Assembly: GCA_964420925.1 (NCBI GenBank)
Contig: CAYQVB010000021.1
Location: 3,860 to 67,859, forward strand
Direction: 5' to 3'
DNA length: 64,000 nt
Origin: JAJEAD01 sp964420925
GTDB lineage: Bacteria > Pseudomonadota > Gammaproteobacteria > HK1
The position numbers and the translations under genes were made by a program. The notes under the pieces are model-generated. The model saw nothing but the letters and a program-made list of their open reading frames with translations, did no database searches and was not told the DNA's origin. This document shows positions 33,684 to 43,175 of this stretch, one piece after another; within the stretch, counting starts at the first letter, position 1, and every line of letters begins with the position of its first letter.

Positions 33684-36600
33684 TCACGCCATCCGGGCCG
33701 CATGGGTGATCTTGTCCTTCGTTTTGTTCAGGTCGGTGACCACCGCGTAGCTCCAGGTGCCGAAGCTGGCCTCTGCATTCACAGCTCGAACCCATCGCTC
33801 GGCCGCCTGCTCCTTTACCTCTTTCAGAGGGTCATAGCCCTTGGTTTCCAGGATCAGGTAGCGCGGCTTGTCGCCGTTCAACCGGACGATGAAATCCGGG
33901 AGGTACTCATGCTGCTCTCCGTTGTGGAGATACGGGATCGCGAAGCCGAGGCCGGCATTCTTGACGAACGAGTGCACGAGATCGTGAGTATCCAGCCGGT
34001 AGGCCGCTGACTGCTCCCACTGTGCGGTGTCGGGAACGACTGCGTTGACATGGCTCTTGATGACGGGATAGGGCTCTCGCCGGGTCTCGAAGTCGACATC
34101 GGCCGTGGTGCCTGGACCCCGACCAGTCTCGTAGCGGGGGATCTCGGCATCCTCCCCGCTCTCGTCATCCGGTCGGATCGCGGCCGACAGCCGTTCCACC
34201 AGCAATCCGTACCACGGCGAGAGGAAGGCATCGACGGCCTGCGCCGGTTCCACCGGGCGGACTTTCTCCTCGACGTAGCGAGCAACGATGGCGGCAAGCT
34301 GGGTAAACAACACGTGAACCGGGACATCGCAGCCCGGCTGTTGTCGATAGTCCCGAGTCAGTTCTCGCGCCATCTCGAACACCAGTTTCTGTGGGCGGTG
34401 GTCTGTGCGGTACGGATTGAGATCCACGCGTTCGAGACGCCCCGGGCCAACGAGCGAAGGTCGTCCGGTATTGCTCGGTAGCCCCGCCTTCATCTCCACC
34501 TCGGGCGGAATGTCCATCGGGTTAAGGTTCAGCGGCGCGATACTCTCCCAGTCGACCTTGAGACGATGCCGGATGCGCTGGGTGTACCCCTCGACGCGAG
34601 GGAAACGGATCTCGAGGCCGGCCTTTGCAGGGAGCGCCCGGATCTGCCAAGTCTTCGGGGGCGGGCGTGGTCCATTTTCCCGAGTGGTCTCCTTTAGCGG
34701 CACGATCTCGAAAGGGACTCCGAAGATCTTCGCCACTTCCTCTCCGAGCTTTCCGTCATCTCCCACGGCATAGCTGGAGCGGCGCAGACCCCGGCCGACG
34801 ACCTGCTCACAGAGCAACTGCGACATGAAGGGGCGAAGCCCGACGATGTGGGTGACGGTATTGCAGTCCCAACCCTCGGTCAGCATCCCGACACTCACGA
34901 TGCAGCGCACGTCCCGCCCCGGTGGATGGAGGGGGCGTTCGAGCTTCTTTGCCAGTGCCGCAAAACCCTCCGGGTAGATGGATCGTCCCTGCACGTCCCG
35001 CGGCCAGTCGGTCTTCCCGACCGTATCCAATGTGAGGCGCATCCACCGATCTGCATCGGTCTTGGCCGCTCCACCGTCCGACTCGCGCACGACCTTCGAG
35101 TCCACCCGGATGGTTCGGATGTCTTTGTCGGTGTTGCTCAACCCCTCGATGCGGGCAGGCGGGATCCCCACCGGCGCCTCGTCTTCGGCGAGCCACCGGT
35201 AGACAACCTTCGCGAGCGCGGTGTTTTTGCACACGATAATAAAGACCGGCGGGCGGCGCTCTCCCTCGCGCTCACTCCATTCCCGGCGCAGCGTCTCCCA
35301 CAGTCCGCCGAGCATTGCGATCGGCACATGTGCGTACTTGAGCACGGCCTCCGGCTTCACGCTGCCCCGTCTCCCACCACGCTCGGCAGGAGTCAGTCTC
35401 GGCAGGATCCATCGCCAGATGTTGAAATAGCCGGGTATGGAGGAACCGCTCGTGTCCCGTACCGCGAGCTGCGGAATCTTGACCAGCCCGGACTCGATGG
35501 CGTCGACGAGCCCAAAGTCGCTTACTACCCAAGGGAAAGGCCGGTTGGCGTCCTGGCCGACCCGCCCCAAGTAGTAGGGAGTGGCGGAGAGATCGATGCA
35601 GAGATTGATGCCGCGGTGCTTATGGATGCGATCGAGGCCGTCGACCCACACCGTGGCCTCTCGATAGAACTCCTCGCTCTCGTCGGCCTCGCCGAACAGA
35701 TCCGCCTCGCCCTCGTCCGGCTCCTCGTGTCGGATTCGGTATGCATGATGGGCCTCGTCATTCATGACGAGAATGTTGCGTTTTCCCCCTACCTCGCGAT
35801 CGAGTACCCGCTCGATGAGCCTGGTGTCGCTCTCGACGTAACGGACCGATTCCACCGAGACCGACTTGAGGTTTCCTTGCCGATCCTGGTGCTCATTGCG
35901 AACGGAAATCAGACCAATGGCCGTCTGGCGTTCGAGATCCTCCGGTGTCAGATAGCGAATCCCCCGGGCGGTCGTCGTTTTTGCACCGATGCGGATGGTT
36001 TCCCGAGTGCGGACTTCCCGGCCGGTACGGAGCACCTTCGCGGATTGGCCGGCAGCCTGGGCAGTCTTGGGCTCGAACACATGCCAATTGGTGACCAGCA
36101 CATGTCCGCGGACAATCTGGGGCATGAGGTGCGAGGGGACCAAGTCGCGCGTCCGGTACAGGCTCGCCTCTCCACCACTTGGCTTCAGCTCTTCGAGCCG
36201 GTTGCGGATGGTTACGTTGGGACATACGACCAGCACCACGTCCGAATAGCGTGCGTCGCCTCGATTCGAAATCTTGTTGAGAATGCTCCAGGCCGCGAGC
36301 ATTCCCATGACCGTAGTCTTCCCGGTGCCCGTCGCCATCTTGCATGCGTAGCGCCGGAAGGCCTGGAATCCCTCCGCCTGCGCCTCGGGACCCGGTTCAT
36401 CGAGCGGGACATCGATCCCTTGCAGGAAGTCCGCGCGCGCCTCGGTGAGAAAGATGATCGTCTCGGCGGCCTCAAGCTGGGCGAAGAAGAGCCGGTGCTT
36501 TCTCCCTTCCCGGCGCCAATAGCGCATCAGCTCCATGGTCGTTCGAGTTACGCCCCCCTCGCCGCGCAACGCCAAGGGCCTCCACTCGGCGAGCTTCGTG

Positions 36601-36809
36601 CGGATCCGGTTGACCAGCTTCAATCCAATGGCTATCCCGACTCCCTGGTGCTCTGATGCCATGGCACGCTCAGGTCGCCGGTAGTAGTACATGGCCGGGC
36701 GCCGGCCCGAGCGCCGCTCCGGTGGCTCGTGCTCCAGGATCCACCAATGCTCCCTGGGTTCCTCGAAAGGCGAGTTGAGGATCGGTTCAGGGACCTCGCG
36801 CGCGTTCAC
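33684..36809 (-). CDS. type III-like restriction enzyme Res subunit (DEAD-like helicase plus PD-(D/E)xK nuclease)
   Basis: A 1,041-residue helicase-nuclease. Motif I is MATGTGKTT (158-166), the Walker B/DEAH box is VMNDEAHHAYR, and RecA-like domain 2 contains GMLTEGWDCNTV and VVGRGLRR. The C-terminal nuclease core reads YLPDFIV then LILETKG (about 965-992). With the Mod gene upstream it should cut unmodified foreign DNA after ATP-driven movement. Its ATG overlaps the stop of the ATPase gene by four bases (ATGA), which ties it to that gene. Length matches Res subunits of about 900-1,050 residues. Confidence 0.88.
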   Translation of the reverse strand: MNAREVPEPILNSPFEEPREHWWILEHEPPERRSGRRPAMYYYRRPERAMASEHQGVGIAIGLKLVNRIRTKLAEWRPLALRGEGGVTRTTMELMRYWRREGRKHRLFFAQLEAAETIIFLTEARADFLQGIDVPLDEPGPEAQAEGFQAFRRYACKMATGTGKTTVMGMLAAWSILNKISNRGDARYSDVVLVVCPNVTIRNRLEELKPSGGEASLYRTRDLVPSHLMPQIVRGHVLVTNWHVFEPKTAQAAGQSAKVLRTGREVRTRETIRIGAKTTTARGIRYLTPEDLERQTAIGLISVRNEHQDRQGNLKSVSVESVRYVESDTRLIERVLDREVGGKRNILVMNDEAHHAYRIRHEEPDEGEADLFGEADESEEFYREATVWVDGLDRIHKHRGINLCIDLSATPYYLGRVGQDANRPFPWVVSDFGLVDAIESGLVKIPQLAVRDTSGSSIPGYFNIWRWILPRLTPAERGGRRGSVKPEAVLKYAHVPIAMLGGLWETLRREWSEREGERRPPVFIIVCKNTALAKVVYRWLAEDEAPVGIPPARIEGLSNTDKDIRTIRVDSKVVRESDGGAAKTDADRWMRLTLDTVGKTDWPRDVQGRSIYPEGFAALAKKLERPLHPPGRDVRCIVSVGMLTEGWDCNTVTHIVGLRPFMSQLLCEQVVGRGLRRSSYAVGDDGKLGEEVAKIFGVPFEIVPLKETTRENGPRPPPKTWQIRALPAKAGLEIRFPRVEGYTQRIRHRLKVDWESIAPLNLNPMDIPPEVEMKAGLPSNTGRPSLVGPGRLERVDLNPYRTDHRPQKLVFEMARELTRDYRQQPGCDVPVHVLFTQLAAIVARYVEEKVRPVEPAQAVDAFLSPWYGLLVERLSAAIRPDDESGEDAEIPRYETGRGPGTTADVDFETRREPYPVIKSHVNAVVPDTAQWEQSAAYRLDTHDLVHSFVKNAGLGFAIPYLHNGEQHEYLPDFIVRLNGDKPRYLILETKGYDPLKEVKEQAAERWVRAVNAEASFGTWSYAVVTDLNKTKDKITHAARMA

Positions 36810-38533
36810 GGCTCGACTCCGAACGCCCGACAGATGGCGTTGAGCTTCTCCACGACTTCAGGGTGGATCTCCTCGGGGAGCATGAGCGCCGCGATCTCGT
36901 GATAGCGGGTATAGGGTAGGCCGTGGAGTTCGGCCGCTTCAAGCAGCGGGGGAAGGAGTTCCGTGCGTGCCTTGGTTCCGTTCAGGAGCAGGTGTTCACC
37001 GAGCGGATCTTCGACGACGCCTAGAGGAAACTCACGGCGCATGTACGCGAGCATATCTTCGACGTGCGGCGCGGCGGCATCCGCTCCAATCACCGACTCG
37101 ACAAAGCAGGATAGTGCATTCGGGTGTACGAGGTAGCTTTCGATCTCATAGCGCCGCCAGTGAAGCCGCTGCAAGCCGATACCCGTGATCTCGGTATCCG
37201 GAACCTCCGGCCGCGCATCCCGGTCGCGAAGCTCGACTCCGGGAAGCCCTTCACGCACGAGCTGCAAGGCGTCGTAATGATCGCGAGCCCGGATCCCCGG
37301 ACGCCTCTCCTGGGCCTGGAACACCAGAGGTTTCCACATCAACTCAGTGGTGAGCAATCCGGTCGCCCGGTGTTCGAGCGTCGCCGCCCACGCGCGCAGG
37401 ATGTTGATGTCTGTGTAGTCCTCAACGTAAAGAACGCCGCGGACTCCCAGTGCTTGCATGACGTCCGCATTGCTGAGTACCCGGAGGGAGGTAATCACCC
37501 GGCCACGCTCTTCGTTGTCGGCTACCATCCTCGGTTCGTGAAGCATGACACACAGCTCGCGTGGCTCGACGGAATTGATGACCACTTCGGAATGGGTCGC
37601 AACAATGAGCTGTGAGTGTTGCCGGGCGGCTACCGCCCGCAACTCGTGATAGATAGCGTCCTGCAGGATCATGTGCAGGTGTGCGTCCGGCTCGTCCAGG
37701 AGCAGTACTGAACCTTCGCGGGTATTGAGGAAGGTAAGCAGCATCAACACCTGCTGGAACCCGCTGCCCGCGCTCGCGATGTCCAGCGACGGCCCACCAT
37801 CGGTCATCGTGTATTCGGCCCGGATGTACGGCCCACCAGAATCGGGAGGCAGTAGTATGTAGCCGAAGAGTTTCATGATGGAGCTCTGAAGCGCGGCCCA
37901 TGTAGGTTCGTTACGGTGCGCCGTTGCGAGCAGATTGCGTAGCACTTCACCGGGGCGACCGAGACCGAGGAGCCGCTCTATCAGTGGCGGCTGAAACAGC
38001 GGCTCGTCCGTGCTCAAGCCCGTCATCGGTGGCACGAATACCGCCTGGAGATCGAGTTCCCGCAGCGTTGCCGCCGGGGCATCCCATCGGGGTCGGACAT
38101 AGATCTGTTCGGTGCTGTCCGCAATGAACTCCATGGTCACCGACCAGCCCGCGTCGTGCTGAACCTCGATCTGAATCTCCTGCCCATGCTTGCGATATCC
38201 ACGGTCCCTCCATAGAAGGTCGAAGCTTCTTAGCGGAACCGTGGTGAACGCCTGCCGGGCGATTGGAGCGCGGGTGTATCCCTGGCGCGGATTGAAGTCG
38301 TTGAGCTCGCGCCAACGCTGCAAGGCGAGCGACCATGATGCAATCGCCTGGAGCACCGTCGTTTTGCCGGTGTTGTTGGGACCTGCCAGCACCACGTGCC
38401 CGGGCAGATGGAACTCAACTTCGCTGAAACGCTTGAAGCCGCGGATGCGGACCGTGCGGATCACGTCCTGGCCTCCGAGACGGGTTTGGCGTACATCAAC
38501 CGGTATCGCGGGCGTCTCGGGCATCGGACGCAT
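36806..38533 (-). CDS. OLD-like AAA ATPase with TOPRIM-type C-terminal domain, between mod and res
   Basis: A 575-residue ABC/SMC-like ATPase. Walker A is GPNNTGKT (51-58), the signature-like region SAGSGFQQVLML precedes Walker B VLLLDEPDAHLH, and VATHSEVV is the H-loop. The C-terminal region has GVLYVEDYTDINIL, which resembles the acidic TOPRIM nuclease core, and RRYEIESYLVHP, typical of overcoming-lysogenization-defect (OLD) relatives. It lies 64 bases after mod and overlaps res. Such an ATPase is not part of the classical two-gene type III system, so it is probably an added defence or regulatory component. Confidence 0.8.
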   Translation of the reverse strand: MRPMPETPAIPVDVRQTRLGGQDVIRTVRIRGFKRFSEVEFHLPGHVVLAGPNNTGKTTVLQAIASWSLALQRWRELNDFNPRQGYTRAPIARQAFTTVPLRSFDLLWRDRGYRKHGQEIQIEVQHDAGWSVTMEFIADSTEQIYVRPRWDAPAATLRELDLQAVFVPPMTGLSTDEPLFQPPLIERLLGLGRPGEVLRNLLATAHRNEPTWAALQSSIMKLFGYILLPPDSGGPYIRAEYTMTDGGPSLDIASAGSGFQQVLMLLTFLNTREGSVLLLDEPDAHLHMILQDAIYHELRAVAARQHSQLIVATHSEVVINSVEPRELCVMLHEPRMVADNEERGRVITSLRVLSNADVMQALGVRGVLYVEDYTDINILRAWAATLEHRATGLLTTELMWKPLVFQAQERRPGIRARDHYDALQLVREGLPGVELRDRDARPEVPDTEITGIGLQRLHWRRYEIESYLVHPNALSCFVESVIGADAAAPHVEDMLAYMRREFPLGVVEDPLGEHLLLNGTKARTELLPPLLEAAELHGLPYTRYHEIAALMLPEEIHPEVVEKLNAICRAFGVEP

Positions 38534-38597
38534 GTCCTCGCAATCGTCCTTGAGCAGGCCAGAGGTCCACGCAACGGAGTAGCTCTGCCGAAGAGGA

Positions 38598-41360
38598 TCA
38601 TGTTTTCGTTTCGGAGAGCGACTTGACCACCAGCAGTTCGTTGCCCCGGTCGTCGATGACTTTCACCGCGATCTGGCCGTGTTCCCCTGACTGAAACGGG
38701 GCGCTGAGCGTCCCGGACAGGTGTGCCCACACGCTGTCCTCGAACTCGCCCCGGAGCGAACGCTTGATGCCCTCCCACGCCGATGTCCGGGGAAAGAACG
38801 CCTGACAGACGTGAAAGCAGAGTCCGTTATAGTCCGTGTCCAGGAACCACGCCGGGACATCGCGGCCCTCCCGGTGGTCGGAATCCATCTCGATTGGATC
38901 GAAAACATCGAGGCCGAGCAGCTCGACTTGGTAGTCATGTTCTCCAGATCGCGTGATGCGTACGTCGGGTAACCCGCACACCGAGAAGATTTGACTCGAG
39001 CGGAGGTTGCGAAGCAGGTCACCCATGACGAGGTCCATGCTCGCCTGGACGTAGGTGGCGGCCACCCCTACCGCTTCCTCGCAGTCGTCTATCAGGCGCC
39101 TCGCGTCGGGTTGGATGGCAAACCCGATGACGTAGAGGTGCTCGTATCCCTTGGCATACGCCTCGCGCGCCGCTTCGAACACGAGGGTTTGGGAGACCGC
39201 ACCATTCTCAGAGCCGAAGACGATCGCGACCGCGTTGTCTCCCTCGCCCTCGACTTGCGCCTCGGCGGAGAGGCTCATCGTTCGAGCAGGTCGACGGATC
39301 TTGTCCAAGCTAACCGTTCGGCCGCCTCCAAGATGCAGCACCGGCGAACGCCGCAGCACCTCGATCATGCGTTCGACATGGTCGGCGTGGGTCACCGTGG
39401 CGGCCACATCTGCGGAATCCTCCTCGCCGTCCCCCTCCCAGTCCACCGGGGTCGGTATGGTCGCCTCTACGCAGAACGGCCCGCTTACCCGGGTCACTCC
39501 GTCCTCGGCTTCAGGCCGATCGACGAGGACTTCCTCCTTTGGCGGTTCATTGTTGGCTATGGACTTAAGTGTGACATGCGGCACGATCCCGCCTACCTCC
39601 TCTCCCTTTGCGCTTTGCCGGCGCCGATAGTGAAAACCTCCCGCGGGACCTCGAGCCGGATCCTGGAGCGCATAGAACGCGAATGTGCTGGTGAGCAGTC
39701 GTTGCCGTGCAAGGGCGATTGGAACCCGGGAGGTGTCGGTGGTGATCCAACGACGCCCCCACTTCTCCGCGCAGTACGCCGTCGTCCCCGAGCCGCAGGT
39801 GGGGTCGAGGACGAGGTCGCCCGGATCGGAAGTCATCAGGAGACAGCGTTCGACGACCTTGGGGTTCGTCTGGACGACGTAGGTCTTCTCATCGGTAAAG
39901 CTGCCGGTGAGGGTATCCGTCCAGAGATTGCCTCGTGTCTTGTAGGGGAAATCCGAGGGGAAACGCCGGTATTGCAAGCTGTTGGCCGCGACGTGAATCC
40001 GTCCCGTGGCCGCGAGACGTTCGAGCCCATCGGGATAGTTGGCTGCCCAATGACGATTGGGATTAGGCACGTAGACCTTACCCTCAAACTTGAAAGGTTG
40101 AGGCTCCCGTGGTGGGCCTGGAGATTGCATGTTGTCCGGTTTGTAAAGACGACCACCTTCTGGCAACTGCACTTCCTGGCGCTTCTCCGCCGCCGTTAAG
40201 CCACGATAGCTTCCGTCCGGGAGCAGCACCCATCGGGCATTCCCCTCGCCGAGGACCACCGGCTGCTCCTCGAACAGCTTCCGTACCTTCAGTCGCTCCG
40301 GATCTCGTGCGTACCACAGCAGGAAGTCGCCCAGCGTCGCGAGGGTCCGCGTCGGGAAACCTGACGTAGTCTGGAAACTGATCTGCGAGACGAAGCACTC
40401 CGCCCCGAACACTTCATCGAGTACTTCGCGGACATGGTGCAGGTTGGTGTCCGACATCTGGACAAAGATGCTCCCCGACGGATGGAGCAGATCCCGTGCC
40501 AGCAGCAGCCGGTCACGGAGATAGGTCAGGAACGAGTGCACGCCCAGCTCCCAGGTGTCCCGGTACGCTTGCACCATCTCCGGTTCGCGCACCATGTGCT
40601 GGTCGTCTCCGTGCGTGACGTCGCGCTTGCGTACGAAGGGCTGGAAGTTGGAGCCGAACTTCACAGCGTAGGGCGGATCCATATAGATGGTCTGCACCTG
40701 TCCGCCCAAACCCTCGTAGCGAAGCAGGGAGTTCATCACCACCAGGGAATCGCCGAGGATCAGCCGGTTCACCCACCCGTTCTGGTGTTCGTAGGCCTTA
40801 AGCAACCGGTCTCGGATCGACAAGTCACTCTCGCCGAAGAGATCGAACATGTTGATCTGGCGGTCCCGGGTATGACCTTTCAGCGTCTCGAGGATCGCGG
40901 AGGTCGAGAGACGCTCGTGAACGAACAGGGGCAGAGTGGGAACGTCGAAGGACAGCCGTTCGGCCTTCCCTGCCCAGTTGAGGAAGGGCTCGGAGAGCGC
41001 GTTCAGCTCGGCGGCGTCTTCCCGGGCCGAGGCGAGCTCCTGCTTGATCTCTGCAAGGCTGTCCGGGAGGATGCCATCGTTTCCGCTATGTCCGGCGGCG
41101 ACGATGGCCGAGAGCTTCTCGATGCGATCTACCAGCGTGACGAGCTTTGCTTCAGCCTGCTCGCGCGCGGGATTCTGCTGGTCCCAGTCGAGAGCCGGAG
41201 CAAGAGAAGAATCGTAACGATAGGTAGCCGGCGGCTTCTTCTTGCGGAACTGCGCCTGCGTGCCGATATCCGGCCGGAGCAACGCGCTCGCTTCGGGATG
41301 CGCGTAGCTCTTGGTGCTCCGTTCCCTCCTGGCACGAACTTTCGTCTTCTTCTTTGCCAC
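38598..41360 (-). CDS. type III-like DNA methyltransferase Mod subunit (beta-class N6-adenine)
   Basis: A 920-residue methyltransferase. The catalytic motif is MDPPY (228-231 for DPPY) and the SAM-binding motif LDPTCGSGT comes later (about 520), the order of beta-class enzymes. The 150-300 residues after that, rich in acidic text, lie where target recognition or Res contact would be expected. A basic N-terminus (KKKTKVRARRERS) precedes a coiled-coil-like stretch (60-125). It marks host DNA against the Res nuclease encoded downstream. Length is larger than many Mod proteins (600-700), matching the family with a long C-terminal extension. Confidence 0.88.
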   Translation of the reverse strand: MAKKKTKVRARRERSTKSYAHPEASALLRPDIGTQAQFRKKKPPATYRYDSSLAPALDWDQQNPAREQAEAKLVTLVDRIEKLSAIVAAGHSGNDGILPDSLAEIKQELASAREDAAELNALSEPFLNWAGKAERLSFDVPTLPLFVHERLSTSAILETLKGHTRDRQINMFDLFGESDLSIRDRLLKAYEHQNGWVNRLILGDSLVVMNSLLRYEGLGGQVQTIYMDPPYAVKFGSNFQPFVRKRDVTHGDDQHMVREPEMVQAYRDTWELGVHSFLTYLRDRLLLARDLLHPSGSIFVQMSDTNLHHVREVLDEVFGAECFVSQISFQTTSGFPTRTLATLGDFLLWYARDPERLKVRKLFEEQPVVLGEGNARWVLLPDGSYRGLTAAEKRQEVQLPEGGRLYKPDNMQSPGPPREPQPFKFEGKVYVPNPNRHWAANYPDGLERLAATGRIHVAANSLQYRRFPSDFPYKTRGNLWTDTLTGSFTDEKTYVVQTNPKVVERCLLMTSDPGDLVLDPTCGSGTTAYCAEKWGRRWITTDTSRVPIALARQRLLTSTFAFYALQDPARGPAGGFHYRRRQSAKGEEVGGIVPHVTLKSIANNEPPKEEVLVDRPEAEDGVTRVSGPFCVEATIPTPVDWEGDGEEDSADVAATVTHADHVERMIEVLRRSPVLHLGGGRTVSLDKIRRPARTMSLSAEAQVEGEGDNAVAIVFGSENGAVSQTLVFEAAREAYAKGYEHLYVIGFAIQPDARRLIDDCEEAVGVAATYVQASMDLVMGDLLRNLRSSQIFSVCGLPDVRITRSGEHDYQVELLGLDVFDPIEMDSDHREGRDVPAWFLDTDYNGLCFHVCQAFFPRTSAWEGIKRSLRGEFEDSVWAHLSGTLSAPFQSGEHGQIAVKVIDDRGNELLVVKSLSETKT

Positions 41361-41390
41361 GTCTACTCCCGCCCCTCCCGCATCATCTCT

Positions 41391-42839
41391 TTACCCGTCG
41401 CGATGGGATAAGTCACTGACGATCCAAGTCGCGTCCGCTGACGGATCACGAATAGCTCTGTGACCCACCATGTAGCAGTACACGCTGGTAGGTATGAAGT
41501 CGAAAAGAATCTCTTCGGGACCCTGACCAAGTCTTGCCGACTGAGTGCGCGTGGTAACGAGAGGTGTAACTCCGGAATGCCGAACTGCGAATTCCGTCAG
41601 GCCCCTCAGTTCGCCTGATCGCTCGACATACCGATCTGACCACTTGACGTCTACACACCAAGCAGGTCGCTGGCGGCCGTCGAGATGCACAATATCCACC
41701 TCACCGCTTCGCCACCGTGCATAGTGGAGATCAATATCGGAGTGAAACCACTGAGCGAAGACAGCAGTCTCGGCAAGCGGGCCCATTTCCTTGTCGTCCT
41801 TAGCTACCGGACCGAACAACGCGCAACGCAGCGCTGGCGTAGTGACGTACACCTTGAATTGATTGGCGCGCTTGAAACGGCGGGCGTTGTGATCGATACG
41901 GTGGACCACCTTGATGAGGAATGCGGCCTCCAGATATTGCAAGTAACGCTTGAGCGTTGGCTTGGTCACGCCGGATTGCTGAGACAGTGCCTCCAGTGAC
42001 ACTTCTCCGGCGGTGTTGAATGCCAACGTCATGAACAGTGCGTTGAGCTCCTGCACATCCTGGATGCCATAAAGGCTCGGGAGGTCGCGCAGCAGGACCT
42101 TCTCAACGATGTCGGTGCCGATGTAACGGGCGGAATCGGAACGGATAGCCGGAGACGAGATGGATTCCGGATAACCTCCAAAGTTGACGTAGTCGACAAA
42201 GTGGCGGTTCAGCTCTCCGATGTCGCTTACTGTGTATAGGCCGTCTGGCTCCTCGCGTTCGACCAAGCCCTCGATACCCTGCAAGTCGAGGTATTCATAA
42301 AAGGTCAATGGCGGCAGAAGGAAATCCGTGAAGCGACCGGCTCCCGATTCGATGCTCTTGAGCCGGAGCGCTGCCGCGGCCGAACCGGACACCACGCATC
42401 TGGTGCCCGGGTGAGCATCCACGAAAGCTTTGAGGTGGCGTTCCCACTCGGGCAGATACTGAATCTCATCCAGGAACAGCACTTGGGGACCATTGGGGTT
42501 TTCGCTCGACCGGCGAATCTCCTCCGCGGCTTCCTCGATGGAGAGTCGGGTGTAGAGCGGCTGATCGAGCGAGATGTAGCCGAGGTCCTGAGGTGCGTAT
42601 TCACCGCCTTCGAGCAAGCGCGCGATAACGTGATGTAGCAACACCGTCTTCCCAACGCGGCGCGGGCCCATGAGCACCACCGCCCGGCGCACTCCGGTTT
42701 CCTCCACGAGACGTGCGAAGCGCTCAAAGTACGCGCGCGGCTTCAGCTCTCGATAGTCGTCGCGGATTCCCCCGCCATCCCACCAAGGGTTTTCGGCGCG
42801 GATGCGATGGCGCCGCTGACTCGAGGAGATCTCCCGCAT
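41391..42839 (-). CDS. AAA_14/DUF4143 ATPase
   Basis: A 482-residue protein. The N-terminal AAA domain has Walker A MGPRRVGKT and Walker B VLFLDEIQYLPEWE, then SGSAAAAL as sensor 1. The C-terminal half is DUF4143-like, including the LTFYEYL junction and a winged-helix-like part (LSQQSGVTKPTLKRYLQYLE). The frame ends 30 bases before the mod start and has the same orientation, so it may belong to the restriction locus. These ATPases are, however, widespread, often transferred, and of unknown function. Base composition looks lower in GC than the C1 genes. Confidence 0.85.
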   Translation of the reverse strand: MREISSSQRRHRIRAENPWWDGGGIRDDYRELKPRAYFERFARLVEETGVRRAVVLMGPRRVGKTVLLHHVIARLLEGGEYAPQDLGYISLDQPLYTRLSIEEAAEEIRRSSENPNGPQVLFLDEIQYLPEWERHLKAFVDAHPGTRCVVSGSAAAALRLKSIESGAGRFTDFLLPPLTFYEYLDLQGIEGLVEREEPDGLYTVSDIGELNRHFVDYVNFGGYPESISSPAIRSDSARYIGTDIVEKVLLRDLPSLYGIQDVQELNALFMTLAFNTAGEVSLEALSQQSGVTKPTLKRYLQYLEAAFLIKVVHRIDHNARRFKRANQFKVYVTTPALRCALFGPVAKDDKEMGPLAETAVFAQWFHSDIDLHYARWRSGEVDIVHLDGRQRPAWCVDVKWSDRYVERSGELRGLTEFAVRHSGVTPLVTTRTQSARLGQGPEEILFDFIPTSVYCYMVGHRAIRDPSADATWIVSDLSHRDG

Positions 42840-43175
42840 ACGGCGAGGTTAGTGGTACCGCGGCCAGGAGTCAACATAGAGAAAGTCGACTTATCTTATG
42901 TGATGGTTTGGAGAAAAATACCGTAGTTACAACGAGTTGAGTGCTCCATTCCGGGATGCGCTCAGCCTCGCGTCGATACCGGCCGCCGCCAAGCGCTCGC
43001 ATCCTCGTCCCGGGATGACGGCGAATGCCGGGTTTCCATTGCCATCGTGGATGACCTGCGCTTTGGTCATGTCGCCCTCCTATGCTCTCGTCACAACTGG
43101 AGCTCGTGCTCCCTCGACTCCCGGGCGCGACGGACTGAGCAGACGACCGAGTCGCGACTCACGGCCTCCCCCTCT
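42840..43175. other. intergenic region, no gene seen
   Basis: 336 bases between the DUF4143 ATPase and rtcB. The part next to the ATPase (42860-42935) is AT-rich for this genome, with TTATCTTATG and GAAAAATA, and may hold the promoter for the ATPase and restriction genes. No RNA gene or convincing reading frame is seen. Confidence 0.4.
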
